From: Centroberyx gerrardi
Lineage: Eukaryota > Chordata > Actinopteri > Beryciformes > Berycidae
DNA length: 64,000 nt
Direction of reading: 5' to 3'
NCBI RefSeq assembly: GCF_048128805.1
Contig: NC_135997.1
Span: forward strand, 2,295,265-2,359,264
Shown: positions 21,726 through 32,998 of the stretch, piece by piece
Layout: every line of letters begins with the position of its first letter
Position numbering within the stretch: position 1 is the stretch's first letter
Translations under genes and position numbers: made by a program
The notes under the pieces: generated by a model
Told to the model about the DNA's origin: nothing
The model's input: the letters and a program-made list of their open reading frames with translations, nothing else
Databases searched by the model: none

Positions 21726-24237
21726 ATGGATGTAACGCCACATGCAAAGATAGGAGGAGGAGAAGAAGAAGACGTCTGCCTGGTCCTCCAGTCTGTTGTA
21801 CCTGCTGCTGCTGTGCAGACAGCCAACATACAGGGAGCTCCAGTGTGTTTACATCCATCTAAACAGAGGGAGATAGTCTGTGGTGAAGGTACAGACCTGC
21901 TGAGTGTTGCTGCAGGAGAAGAAGAAATCCCAGTCAGTGTCAGTAACACAGGCGTTAAAGATGGTGAGACTATGGATGTTGTTTATCTGCCATGCATCAA
22001 GTCAGGGTCGCAGATTATAGGCAAAACAACACTGGTGAAGTTCAGCGACATTGTAGCTGCTTTGCATTCAAACGCAGACTGTGTGGTTTCAAAAGAGCAA
22101 GACGTGACAGACAAAGTCGAGGCACAACCGCAGCGTAAACCCACACCGGGAGCCGAGACGTTACCGGATGTGTCGAGTCTATCAGGTGTCTCTGCAGTGA
22201 AACCTGTCTGTAAGCTATCTGACACGTCGGCACGCTCTTTACAGTCTGACAAATCTAAAACAACGCAGGCCCCGGTGGGGGATGCAGCTGCGACAGGCGC
22301 TAAAAGACGTCGCAGAAGAAGAAAAGTGGCAACGCTGCACTATCCACGCTGCAGGGAAATAGGCATCGACCTCGATACTAAGAGACCACAGAGAAAAGAG
22401 AAGCTGGATGTGAAGTGGCTCACCAATGGCATCGTCACAGAGGTTTGTGGTTATGCCAACTTGGTGACCAAGGCTTTTCAGTTTGTGGTGTTTAAAACTT
22501 TGGAGGACAACTTTGAGCTTCGTTTGGAAAGCGACCTGCGTGAGAAATTCTACCACAGAGTATCCAAGGATTTAATCAAGCAAGTGAGTAACAACAGGAA
22601 GTGGATGAAGGGCGCAGGGCAGTTCGAAGTGTACAATCTACCTGTAGTGAAGAGGAAGATTCTCCGTCCTATAAGCCTAGATAGTATACATATCAAATTT
22701 TCTAAAAAGGTGGATCCATCAGTGGCCCTCCAGAGGCTGAAACGCCGTCAAGAGCGACTCTGGAAAATAAAAGTGAGGAAATTTACTACTTTGCAGAATA
22801 AAAGCATCAGAACAATTCAGAGACTTGTACATAAAATGGATCCCTTTCTAAATATTTGGTTGTATCGTGACGGACAAGCGGCCCGGCTCACCGCTGAGAA
22901 TGAGAGCGGGGGGGGGGGGGGTCGCTCCATGCTCTGTGGAAACGGCGATCTCCAGCCAAAACGGCGGACATGGGGAGGGAAACATGCAGTGCGAGTCAAA
23001 TGCTTCTGAGTCTGGCAGACCAGAAGTGAGAGAAACCCCGGGTATGGAGGCCGACAGACCAGACAAGCCCTGTCAGATGGAAACCGAATCGGCTCCTCGA
23101 CTCCCACACCTTGAGCAAAAGGAAAACGACTTGGCAGGAGGTACGACGCCGACCCACGAAGCAGCTGAGGCCCGTGTCGAGAGCAAAGTGAGCGTAAAGA
23201 GGGAGTGTACCGACGTCAAGGAAGAGCCGGACGATCATCCCATACCTCTACAGCAAACCAAGACTGAGTTCAGCTGCAAGGCAGAACCAGATGTTGGCGG
23301 TAACGCAGCGTTGGAGCCGACACACGGACTCGGTACCGTTGGTATAAAGAATGAACCCGAGTCTGAAACTGAGTCTAGTATGGAGAGTGAATATGAGTTT
23401 GAAACGCTGGCGCCCGAGGAACCACATCTGGTGGTTTCAGTACCAGAGAGAACGCCTGAAAACCCCTATCCCCTCACCAGGAGAATAGGTCTACATCTGG
23501 GTGTGAAATCAACATTTGAACTCCATAAACGGAGGAGTTCTTTGAATCTGCTCACTAACGGTGTGATGCTTGAAATTCACAATTTTGCCAAAGAAGTATG
23601 CGCTTCTTCCAAACAGATTGTCTTCAACATCCTTGCAGACAACTTTGACTTTGACTTCACATCACAACGGTCAGAGCGCTTGGATAATCTCTGGTTGAAA
23701 ATAAAGAAGATGATGTCAAAACGGAGTTGTATGACAAAACGAAAAACGAGAGAGTACATGAAAGAAGTCTTTACCCTGAGTGACGCCGCTGAACCCAAAA
23801 GGCGAAAGCAGCCTAGAAAACCTGCAAAAACAATCGCGCCGCTTCCGAGGTACCAAGGCCTGAAGGAAATATCCAGAAACAGGCGGCAGGCTTTGCAGCA
23901 GAAGAGAGAAGAGAAGGCCGTCCAGCTGGAAAAGGCAAAAGAAAGGAAAGCTAGACAGAAGCAGCACAATAGCAGTGTGTATACCACCTTCTGGAGGGTT
24001 CATTCTCCGCACCAAATATCTTCTTTAGGGAGACAGAGAGTGCAGCAGATGATCTCTGAGGAGCATCCGTACACGCTGCCTGTAGACGAAAACACAGCCG
24101 GTATCACAGAAATGGAAGCAGCTTCCCATGATGGAGAGCGGGGTTTCCTTACCCCCGATTCAGGGGGAGTTACGGAGCTAAACATGGACCGAAACCTCGA
24201 GTGTCAACCAGCAGAAGTGACTGTCATCATGGAGTAA
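21726..24237 (+). CDS. Unrecognised single-exon gene with a duplicated ~60-aa module, split by a 14-G run
   Basis: Two long overlapping frames (21726-23009 and the one ending 24237) behave as one protein of about 836 codons that shifts by one base at the G14 run (22908-22921). One G fewer would join them. I do not recognise the family. Visible: an acidic N-terminus, KRRRRRRK (193-200, NLS-like), module A (about residues 209-286: REIGIDLDTKR...WLTNGIVTEV...FQFVVFKTLEDNF), then after the G run a Glu/Pro-rich linker with SUMO-type motifs (VKEEPD, IKNEPE), module B (23479-23715: RRIGLHL...LLTNGVMLEI...IVFNILADNF) and a Lys/Arg-rich segment. There are no membrane spans or introns. Likely nuclear, by inference from the basic and SUMO-type motifs. 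Could be a retrocopy or transposon-derived gene. The frameshift may be an assembly error, a polymorphism or real damage. Confidence 0.75.
22908..22921. repeat. 14-G homopolymer at the frame break
   Basis: Run of 14 G. Upstream codons are in one frame and downstream coding is in the next, so run length decides whether the gene is open. Confidence 0.97.
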
Positions 24238-24302
24238 TTAGTACAAAAGGACAAAATTTTCTACAGAGAAGTTAGATTGCCAACATGGAAACGCAGAGTG
24301 AA

Positions 24303-24735
24303 GCAGTGGTTCCAAACCTGGGTGTCGGGACCCGCCAGGGGGCCGCAAGATCATTTTAGGGGGGGGTCGTGAGATGATTTATAGGAAAGGAAAAAAGCAG
24401 GTTTCTGCTATACAAATTTAATATCACGCCTATTTTTTGTGATTTTTCTCCAATTTTTGCTTTTTTTTTTCTTGTGAAATACTGAATAGTTTTCAGCCTC
24501 TAGGCCTCCAATGGTAATGAACCAAATGGAACGACCTGAAAAATATATATATTTTTTTCTCATTAGTTTTTGATCAAACAACCTGAAAATGGAAAATCTG
24601 TCTATTTTTTGGGCACGTTTGCCTTTATTAGGTAGTTCAAACGCTTGTGATGGGGGTTGCGAGTAGACATCGCTTCGTTTTAAGGGAACAGAACAGGATG
24701 AATGAAAGACGCATGTGATTTGAGTAGCCTTGTGA
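24303..24735. mobile_element. hAT-type element, CAGTGGTTC family, copy 1
   Basis: Begins GCAGTGGTTCCAAACCTGGG, followed by the GGGTCGTGAGATGATTTATAG core shared with 58.4 kb (also GAGTAGACATCGCTT). No coding capacity. The 3' end is not clearly defined. Confidence 0.65.
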
Positions 24736-24745
24736 TTACACAGCA

Positions 24746-24969
24746 GTGGTTCCCAACGTGGGGTCCGGGGACCACCAGGGGTCCTGGAGAGGGTTACAGA
24801 GGGTCCCCAGGAAAATGTAGAATAGTTTCATTTTATTATTAGTTCACTCCCTGGACAGTACAGTCTGTCTCCACTGTTGCCGCCCCACCTACAGTAAAGA
24901 CACTTATGTAATACTGTATTCATCTTATCTGTTCGGTCCTTGACATGTAAAAGCTTGGGAACCCCTGAT
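24746..24969. mobile_element. hAT-type MITE, CAGTGGTTC family, copy 2
   Basis: Terminal inverted repeats CAGTGGTTCCCAA and TTGGGAACCCCTG, flanked by TTACACAG / ATATACAG (6/8). The interior differs from copy 1. Confidence 0.7.
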
Positions 24970-27900
24970 ATACAGCATAGATCTTGATTTATCATTTCTT
25001 TTTGAAAGCGTTAACAACAGTTTCTAATCAAGAGAATTCCTATTGAAGAGGAACCAGGCAGCATCTTTTGGTTTCTTTATACTTTAATGATCCCATGATA
25101 TTTCGTCCTTGGAAGTTTGAAGAGAGAGAGAGAGACTTAACAATACAAATATTTTTCCCCCCCTGAATAATACTTCCTGCTCATTACTATTTCATACTCA
25201 GGAAGATGGAACCGGCTCGTGTGTTCATCCAAATAAACACTGGCTGTTGAATGCAAAAGAGAGAAATGGACACAGTTTTGGAGAAGATGGAGAAGTTCTT
25301 TGTTCACAGATGTTTTGCACGCATGACGGCACGGCTGGTTTCTGCATCGCTGGAGAGGAAACGAGACCGACCTGCCTTTCACCTGACTGGTAAGAGCTCA
25401 TTCAGTCACTCCTGTAATCACTCAGGAAATCATTTTAATTAACTGCTGGTCCTTAAAAAGTCTTAAAGTATGAGAACGTCTTAAATCCAGTTATTAGAGG
25501 TCTCAGAGTATTAAAGAACAGGGTTAGTAGTACAATCTGCATCCTGTCTGCTTTACTGAACACAGACTAGACTTCATGTCCCTTAACAACTCATTTCCAG
25601 GTGTGCTTTTTCTTTATACTGCCTATTTCCTATAGTTTCACAACTTTCATTAGCTGTGTTCACCCAGAAATAGGCAGGTTTGTTTCTTTATTTAGGTTTT
25701 TTAAATTGGTCTTAAATTCGGTTCCAGGTAGCATTGAAAAGGAATAAATTAAGCTTAAATTTGGCTTCCTGAAACCTGCAGATATCTTGTATTTATTTAT
25801 AAAAGGATCTTTTTTCATGCCATCCGAGGAGACACTGGGCCAAAGCTGCAGTCAAAATCAAAATTTAAAAAATCTCTGGTCCAGGTCTCAAAGCCAACTG
25901 TGAAGAGACACATTTCTTACCAATTCTCACTCACTCACTTGTTGTCCCAACCATCGTTTTATCGTTTTGACACCATGTAGTACAGTGCAAAGCTCTTTTC
26001 TATACTGAAATACAACTTAAAAATGAACTTTTCTCTTTACTGCTGTTCAACATCCAAATAAACAGACTAATATGTCAAAACAGAAGAAGTCTCACATGAT
26101 CAACGTTGAGCTGACGGTCCTGAATCAGACGCTGCACTTCCAGCTCAGCAGCAGCAGATGGAGCCGCCGCTCAGCTGATGGAGAGAGGAGCAGGTCAGTC
26201 CGTCAGGTTCTGTGAGTACAGGACGGTTTGTTATGCGTCGAGCTGCAGGAATGAAAATATGTGAATTTTTGTGATTTCGCTTTTTTTCTGTGTTGTAATG
26301 ACAAAATTAAAAGAAATAGAAGATTTGAGATTGTCTGGACTGTTCGCTTCCTCTGGCAAACAAAAAGATCTGCAAGGGATCTTTTGTCCCAAGTGGATTT
26401 AACTTAATTAACAAACTGCATTAATCTGTCCCTTCACTCATTGATGTGATTTGTTTTATTGATGTGATGTGATGTGATTTGTTTTATTCAGTGGAGAGTT
26501 TTAGTGTCCCAAGCTTGTTTTTTTTTTTTTTTTTTTATAAATCCCTAACTTTGTGTGGAATTGTGAATTGTACACATCTGTTTGGGCACAAATAAGATGT
26601 GCAAAAAGATCTAAACTTGATTCTATACGCACAAAAAGATCTAAACTTGATTCCCTGTGTTCATGATTGCCTTTTGTCTTTGCAGGTTTGTCTTCAGCTG
26701 AAAACCTTCCCAGCATCCTCACAGTGCCTTTCCCACCACATCCAACCTCTCTGATCCATGAGAATATCACCGTTCTCATGTTAAAACCTCATAACTAGGT
26801 GATTTAGGTGATTTTCATGTTTCAGCTTCAGTTGCAGGATTACACGGCCCGGTACAGGTTGAGGAAATTCTGCCATCCTCGGGTTTATAAAACTCTTTCA
26901 ACCCCCATTGGATAAATTGAAAAATGCCTGGTGGTCGAGCTGAAAACGAGGAGGTTTTTGTTAGTTCCAGTAAAGTTGACATTTTGGAGATACATGGTAA
27001 AACCTGTCATGTTTGCATATTCTTGTTCTGCATATTCCTAATTATTTTGTCAACTTGAGATTTGGCATTAAAGTACAAACTGAGCCTGAAAAGAAGATGT
27101 TCAGTTTTCAGTTCCTACTGTTGTGTGTTTTTTGAAGATATAGGGATACAGATTCTCAGATCAGAATCAGAAACGTATCGCCATGCAGCAGATGGTTGAT
27201 AGGAATCTGTCTTGGTGTTGCATGAACAGCAACAACAACAACAACAACAACAACAGAAATGACAACAATAACAACAACAGCAAAAGCAGAAACAACAACC
27301 AGTAATGCACAACACAGATTCTGTTATTTAGAAAACATTTTCCTGCTGATCAGTGCCACCGTTCAGCCAATCTGATTATGAACAGCTCAATTTTTCCCCA
27401 AACCTGAATATTAAAAGTGTTATTAGTTAATTACTGCTGCTAGAAGACAGAATTTAGACTGTAATTGAAATCTACAATACATACCAGCATGTATGTATGT
27501 AGCAAATATGTATGTGTGTGTGTGTGTGTGTGTGTGTGGGCCAGACACCAAGCAGAAGTAATTGAGCTGTCAAGAGGAAGTCATAACAGTTAAGAGGACA
27601 AAAGGTCAAGAGTGTTATAGTTTGCATGCGACACAAGGATATGAGCCAGGTGAGCATGAGTGGCAGCATCTGTACGGCAGGAAGAGAAGTATTTTCCATC
27701 TGCAGCAGCAAATATAAGGCTTTCACTCTGAATCCGTGTCTTGTTCTTCTCACTTCTCTCCTGGAAGCTCAGATAGTCGGCTCATTAAAAACAGACAAAG
27801 TGATTAAGGAAGCAGGGCCGTCCAATGAAAACATGTAAGGGGATGTGTGTGTTACTGCTGATAGAGGGGCAGCAGGGAGCTGTGGGAGCCACTTTGCTCT

Positions 27901-29065
27901 CATTACATTAAACCTTTGTGGAGTTTAAAGGGATAGCCAACTGAATTATGCAATTTCTCAATAAAATGTTTTTTTTTGTCATTGTTGGGTGTAAAAAACA
28001 ACACAAAACGGTGAGAATCTGAAGTCGTTTTTCCTCTGAGAAAAACTGACGGTTGATTTCTCTGTTAAAAACTGCGACCTCAACATGCCGCTCTCTCTCT
28101 CTCTCCAGTGTAGAGTGAAGCTCGCTCCACCCAGGTTTGGAGCCATGTGTGTTTTTAACCACAACAGCTAATCTATGCTGATAAAAAATATTTTTGCTTT
28201 TGGTGGTGAATGTTTTAGTTCCAACTAGACTGAGCTAGCAGAGCGTGTTTTGTGTAAAAGGTTTGGAATTTATCAAATTTGGCCGCTAAGCAGCCGGGCA
28301 CTGACGTCATGTGAAAACCTTCAACTCCAATGTTGGTGGAGGATTACATGCAATATGGTTTTAACAGGATAAAAACTTGGTCATGAGTTTGATTTCTATA
28401 ATCAGTTTCAACTTCAATAAATTCAATCATTCCATACAAATTCAGAAAACAGAATTTAAATTCAGTCGTCTGCTGGAACAAATCTCATCACTTTCAATCT
28501 AAGTCATTTACACAAACACAAGATCTCAAGTCAAGACTTTAGAAACCTTTTCAAGTCATCAAAGTACAAGTCAGAGTCAAGTCCCAAGTCACCAGAACCC
28601 AAGTCAAGTCAAGTCTCAAGTCTTCTCTTCATGCATCAAGTCAAGTCTCAGGCAATTAAAATTGTGACTCGAGTCCCCACCTCTGACTCTATATGCACAT
28701 TATGTAAATATCTTGAGAAAACAAATCTGAATGTTTTTCCCCTTTTACTCAGAAATTTGATAAGATCTTTTTTTTTTTAAAGAACGGTCGCTGTTACTTT
28801 GCAGCAGAGTGTGTTCCAGTGATGAGAAGTGAACCGGCTCGTAATCCGCTGAGCGACCTGCCGTTTCCACACTGCACTTTGCTCAGACTCTCCAGAGAGG
28901 CTTCCACATATGAAAGTGAGAAAGCCCCAGCTGATGGAAGTTAATTATGGTAATAAAGTGTGTGTGGCCGCTGGGACCGAAGCTGCAGCCTGTCTGTTGT
29001 GTCTGTCGGACGCTCTGCTGCTGCTGCATAAAACAAAGGAGCGAGGAGTGTGTGTGTTTCAGCAT
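24970..29065. other. Gene-poor region
   Basis: No supported gene. Contains a decayed TTAAAAAGTCTTAAA repeat (about 25.45-25.80 kb), a CAA microsatellite (27,227-27,255), a TG microsatellite (27,509-27,538) and the second AAGTC-rich repeat. Two short open stretches ending at donor-like GTs (25,266-25,390; 26,071-26,211) are noted under findings. Confidence 0.4.
28340..28690. repeat. AAGTC-rich dispersed repeat, copy 2
   Basis: Same core and AAGTC-rich end as 11881-12325 (shared TTCAACTTCAATAAATTCAA and CTTCTCTTCATGCATCA). Confidence 0.75.
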
Positions 29066-29402
29066 CTAAAGGAAACATCCACCCTAAAATACTCGCTATT
29101 GATGATCCTTGCATTCCTAGACTCATTTTATTGTTTGGTGTGATTTCTCATCTTCCTGTGGATAACTGGCCAAACCTAGACGATGTGATGTCATGGTCAG
29201 ATGTTTTCAGCGAACTACAATGGAGTTTGATATGAGAAAATGTTTCAGGATGTAAAACATCAGCGGTAAACGTCAGGTTTTGGTGTCAGTCCCTCAGAAT
29301 CAAAGAGCGAGGGCTTCTTTCTAGAGCCGCCATTTTGCACCAAGAGACGTTCAACAATCATACAGGGAGAAATCCATCGTAGAAGAGGAGAGAGACAGCC
29401 CG
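29066..29402 (-). mobile_element. Window-dispersed MITE, copy 2 (truncated, reversed)
   Basis: Starts TAAAGGAAACATCCACCCTAA and runs through the shared CTCAGAATCAAAGAGCGAGG block. Stops abruptly at about 29402, so its other end is lost. Confidence 0.7.
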
Positions 29403-29883
29403 GTTTAGTAAGGGTTAAAAATATGTTATGAATTTTATGCATCTCCTACTCAGACACATAATTAGGATTGCACAGCCATTAAACAGTAAAGAAAGCGTCA
29501 CCAGATCCCCTCTGGCTCGACCGGAAATGAGAAAAAGAGGACAACAACAAAACCAGTAGCCAGTATTGCCCCTCCCCCCCCACCCCTCCCTTTTTTGGAG
29601 TTCAACGGCAGGGTCACGGTCTGCCTTTGAACCCCAGGACCAGTGGTATTCAGGGTCAAAGGTCGGCCCTGATCAGCGGCGACCACGAGAGCGAGGGTTA
29701 CGCACTAAAACCCAGCTTGACCTCTTTAGCACCCTGCATGGTGATGGGGGGGGGGGGGGGGGTGTAGTGTTAAGAGATCGCTCTGTTTTAAAAGACACTC
29801 ACACACACACATATGGCAGAAAATCACTGTGAATATGGGCAGTTATGCTTGTGTGTGAAATCAATGATTTACAAAGCAAGAGT

Positions 29884-30150
29884 TGATAAATGAGGCTAGA
29901 AAAGCAAGATACAAAGTGGTGATGATTACTTCTATTCTTTTCTATTTATTTTACTCTATTTGTTTATTTGTGCTATATGAACAAATATATACAATAATAT
30001 ACAATGCACAGGTGCTATAAAAAAAAAAACCTCCCTCTTTCTTAACACTTATAGTGAAACCACCAACATGCATACATGATATAAATTCACATACATGTCA
30101 TACATGTATAAAGCATCCACATGTACACTTGCACACACACACACACACTG

Positions 30151-30184
<34 letters not shown>
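29884..30184 (+). repeat. Left arm of a near-perfect long inverted repeat
   Basis: Reverse-complement identical to 30447-30757 at every base I compared outside the CA microsatellite, which differs only in unit number. Starts TGATAAATGAGGCTAGAAAA and ends in (CA)n. The inner spacer is 262 bp. Confidence 0.92.
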
Positions 30185-30190
<6 letters not shown>

Positions 30191-30327
30191 AATACATAAC
30201 CTACACAAACAGAACAGTAGGAAATTAACAATCAATAATAATGCATCATTCAACATTCCATAAAATAATATAAACAGAATCAATAATACCGCACATAACT
30301 AATATAAATAGGTCTGTAACATAAGGA

Positions 30328-30441
30328 ATGATAAGGATTTTTATTTTTAAAGATTATTTTCAGTCTATCAGATATTTGAAGGTAGAGAGAGACTGGATAG
30401 GTGTTGGGGTAACATGCTGGATTCAGACCCAGGATGTTGGG

Positions 30442-30446
<5 letters not shown>
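30328..30446 (-). mobile_element. SINE remnant in the inverted-repeat spacer
   Basis: TTAAAGATTATTTTCAGTC...GACCCAGGATG...GTTACATG parallels the SINE at 41.84-42.04 kb. It abuts the inner end of the right arm. Confidence 0.5.
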
Positions 30447-30492
<46 letters not shown>

Positions 30493-30757
30493 CAGTGTGT
30501 GTGTGTGTGCAAGTGTACATGTGGATGCTTTATACATGTATGACATGTATGTGAATTTATATCATGTATGCATGTTGGTGGTTTCACTATAAGTGTTAAG
30601 AAAGAGGGAGGTTTTTTTTTTTATAGCACCTGTGCATTGTATATTATTGTATATATTTGTTCATATAGCACAAATAAACAAATAGAGTAAAATAAATAGA
30701 AAAGAATAGAAGTAATCATCACCACTTTGTATCTTGCTTTTCTAGCCTCATTTATCA
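30447..30757 (-). repeat. Right arm of the long inverted repeat
   Basis: Mirror of 29884-30184 (paired positions sum to 60641). Begins with (GT)n and ends ...CTAGCCTCATTTATCA. Its outer edge lies a few bases from R2-like coding sequence. Confidence 0.92.
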
Positions 30758-30770
30758 TTTATTTATTGCT

Positions 30771-31346
30771 CCTCACTGTAAACACCATGGTCATGATCAG
30801 ATAGCTGAAACCATGTCCCACATCTTAAATGGTTGCCATGCATACAGGGGGCTTTACATATGTAGGCATGACAGAATAGTGGATCTGATATCAAAAGATA
30901 TCACATCTATCTTCAGGTCTTCTATAATGCTTTATAAGCATTCTGCTGTGAAGCCGAGCATGTTCAGTCTGTGTAGTGAGGATTCAGAAGTGTTCTCTAA
31001 TATTACAGCTAGCACTCCCGATGTTGTTGTTGTCAATGAAAATCTTAGAGAGGTGTTCGTTCTAGAGGTCGGCTGTACTTTTGACTACAGCCTAGAGGAA
31101 GCCTTTCTAACTAAGATGCTGAAATATCAACAGCTGGAGCAGACCATTTCACAGCTGGGCTACAAGTGTAAACTTTTAGTTTTCATATTTGGCAGCCTGG
31201 GTCATGTGCACAAGCTAGTTGTGAGGGGCCTTCAGATGGTTGGTCTCCCTAAGAGAAGGGCCAAGCAGTTAGCGAGGTATTGTTCAGTATCTGCTGTCAT
31301 TGGTAGCCGCTCAATATGGAGAAGACGTTGCTTTTTATACCCTTGA
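30771..31346 (+). pseudogene. R2-like non-LTR retrotransposon remnant: C-terminal zinc knuckle and restriction-like endonuclease
   Basis: Open from about 30771 to stop at 31346. Shows a CCHC-like stretch (HCKHHGHDQIAETMSHILNG C), RHDRIVDLI, then PDVVVVNENLREVFVLEVGC, resembling the PD-(D/E)xK-type endonuclease region of R2-clade LINEs. These elements copy themselves by nicking DNA and reverse transcribing at the nick. The reverse transcriptase part is absent: the 5' side runs straight into the inverted repeat. The 3' side continues to a TG microsatellite (31,527-31,582). The exact clade (R2, NeSL or Hero type) cannot be told by eye. Confidence 0.65.
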
Positions 31347-31523
31347 AATGGACTCTGTGTATTATTCCTCGACCTGCCACTGTTTTCATCCTGTATGTAT
31401 GCAACAATGTGGCTGCCAATTAGGCACTTATGTAACTGACTGACTCCTAATATCTGATTGCATTAATAGTGTTTATGTCCTTTGTATGCTTGTAATTTTT
31501 GTGGACATAAATAAATATTTTAA

Positions 31524-31526
<3 letters not shown>

Positions 31527-31582
<56 letters not shown>
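31527..31582. repeat. TG microsatellite
   Basis: About 28 TG units, possibly grown from the 3' tail of the LINE remnant. Confidence 0.97.
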
Positions 31583-31586
<4 letters not shown>

Positions 31587-31744
31587 TTAAATGGAATAAA
31601 CACCCTGATGAAGGCAATGAGCCAAACATGGTGGAAAGAGTTATGTCCTACTCCAGTAGAAGTACCCAGTACCCAGAAGTAAGCTGATATTTTACTCAAG
31701 TAGAAGTAAAAGTACTGGTGTAAAAATCAGTAAAAGTAAAAAGA

Positions 31745-31878
31745 CAATTTTTCACTATTTATATTTGTCTAAGAAACAAATTTCAAGCGTTTCAAAATCA
31801 AAATCAAAATGGCTTTAAGATAATGAGAAACAGAGAACATTCAGTCAGGTGTGACCAAAGTTTTGACTGGTAGTGTCC
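31745..31878. mobile_element. Tc1/mariner-like MITE fragment
   Basis: Read on the minus strand it begins ACACTACCAGTCAAAACTTT, the typical end of a fish Tc1-like MITE, then runs into AT-rich sequence. The other end is missing. Confidence 0.5.
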
Positions 31879-32034
31879 ACGCTGCTGCACTGCATCCTGT
31901 TGTATTTTAAAGAGTTATTAGAGTTACATATAAAGAGTTATATATTATAGGGATTTCCATGATATTGCGTGGGGTTCATCTTCCTGGCTTTAGAAAACAG
32001 CACATATTTAAATTCACCACAGATATTTTTGAAA

Positions 32035-32343
32035 ATAGGACAAGTAAATGGTGTTGAAGCATTCGGAGGGCTCTAAGACACATGCAAAACTGCTTTTTAT
32101 TGATTTTTCAACCGCTTTTAATACGATCCAGCCCCATATTTTAGCTAATAAACTTACTGCAAATTTGAATCTAGATTTGAATATGGTGGGATGGTTTTTA
32201 GACTTTTTAACCCAGAGAACCCAGAGGGTAAAAGTCAATGGCTGCCTCTCTGAACTGCAGCTGTTGTACATCCTGTACACAAATGACTGCTGCAGCCGGT
32301 ACGAAAACAGACACATTGTGAAGTTTGCTGACGATTCTGTTAT
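32035..32343 (+). pseudogene. L2-like LINE reverse transcriptase, 5' piece
   Basis: Encodes LLFIDFSTAFNTIQPHIL and LYILYTNDC...VKFADDSVI, reverse-transcriptase motifs of L2-type LINEs (catalytic FADD box). A stretch is missing between LSE and LLYILYTND. It is then cut by the Rex1-like insertion. Part of one element with 33000-33794. Confidence 0.8.
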
Positions 32344-32998
32344 CAGAATCAGAATCAGAATTATTTTATTATGCCAAGTATGTTTGCACATACAAGGAAA
32401 GTGACTTGGTGTGGTTGGTGCATAAGGTACATAAATATAGCAAAATACAAGAAATAGCAAAATATTAACAAAATATTAACAACATATATACAAAATATAT
32501 ACGATGTATTGCACATGTTAATTGTATGGTGAGGTGGGAGATGGTGTTGCAGGGACAACAGTGCATTTGTGTGTGTGTGTGTGTGTGTGTGTGTGAGTGT
32601 TTGTGTATGTGTGCAATGTTGTTTGGGTCAGTGAGAGGCAGAGAGTCAGTGAGAGGCAGGGGGCTTGGTTGTGAGCCCCACTGCCATGGGGAAGAAACTG
32701 TTCAGGTGGCGTGAGGTTTTGGTCTTGATAGACCGGAACCTTTTGCCGGATGGAAGTCTTTGGAAGAGGTGGTGACCGGGATGGGAAGGATCAGCGATGA
32801 TCTTTCCCGCTCTCTTCCTGGTCCTGGAGTGGTACAGGTCCAGTAGGGACGGCAGGTTGCAGCCGATGATCTTCTCGGCTGGCCGGATGATCCGCTGCAG
32901 TCTGCCTCTGTCCTTGGCGGTGGAGGCAGCGTACCAGACGGTGATCGATGAGGTGAGGATGGACTCAATGATGGCCGTGTAGACCTGGACCATCGTTT
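32344..32998 (-). mobile_element. Rex1-like LINE, 5'-truncated, inserted in the L2-like LINE
   Basis: Minus strand. Encodes IIESILTSSITVWYAASTAK, then RLQRIIRPAEKIIGCNLPSL and KIIADPSHPGHHLFQRLPSG, the C-terminal end of a Rex1/Babar-type reverse transcriptase (32,646-32,993). It ends in a (TTCTGA)n tail next to the host element. Includes a GT microsatellite (32,569-32,596). Only the 3' third is present. Confidence 0.8.

Noticed and set aside
24746..24969. Extension of the single-exon gene's 3' UTR as functional sequence
   Set aside because: It has clear hAT terminal repeats and is better explained as an inserted MITE.
30813..31346. Independent host gene encoding the 177-residue protein
   Set aside because: CCHC plus RHDR and PD-x-VVV motifs match the C-terminus of R2-type LINEs, so it is treated as a transposon remnant.
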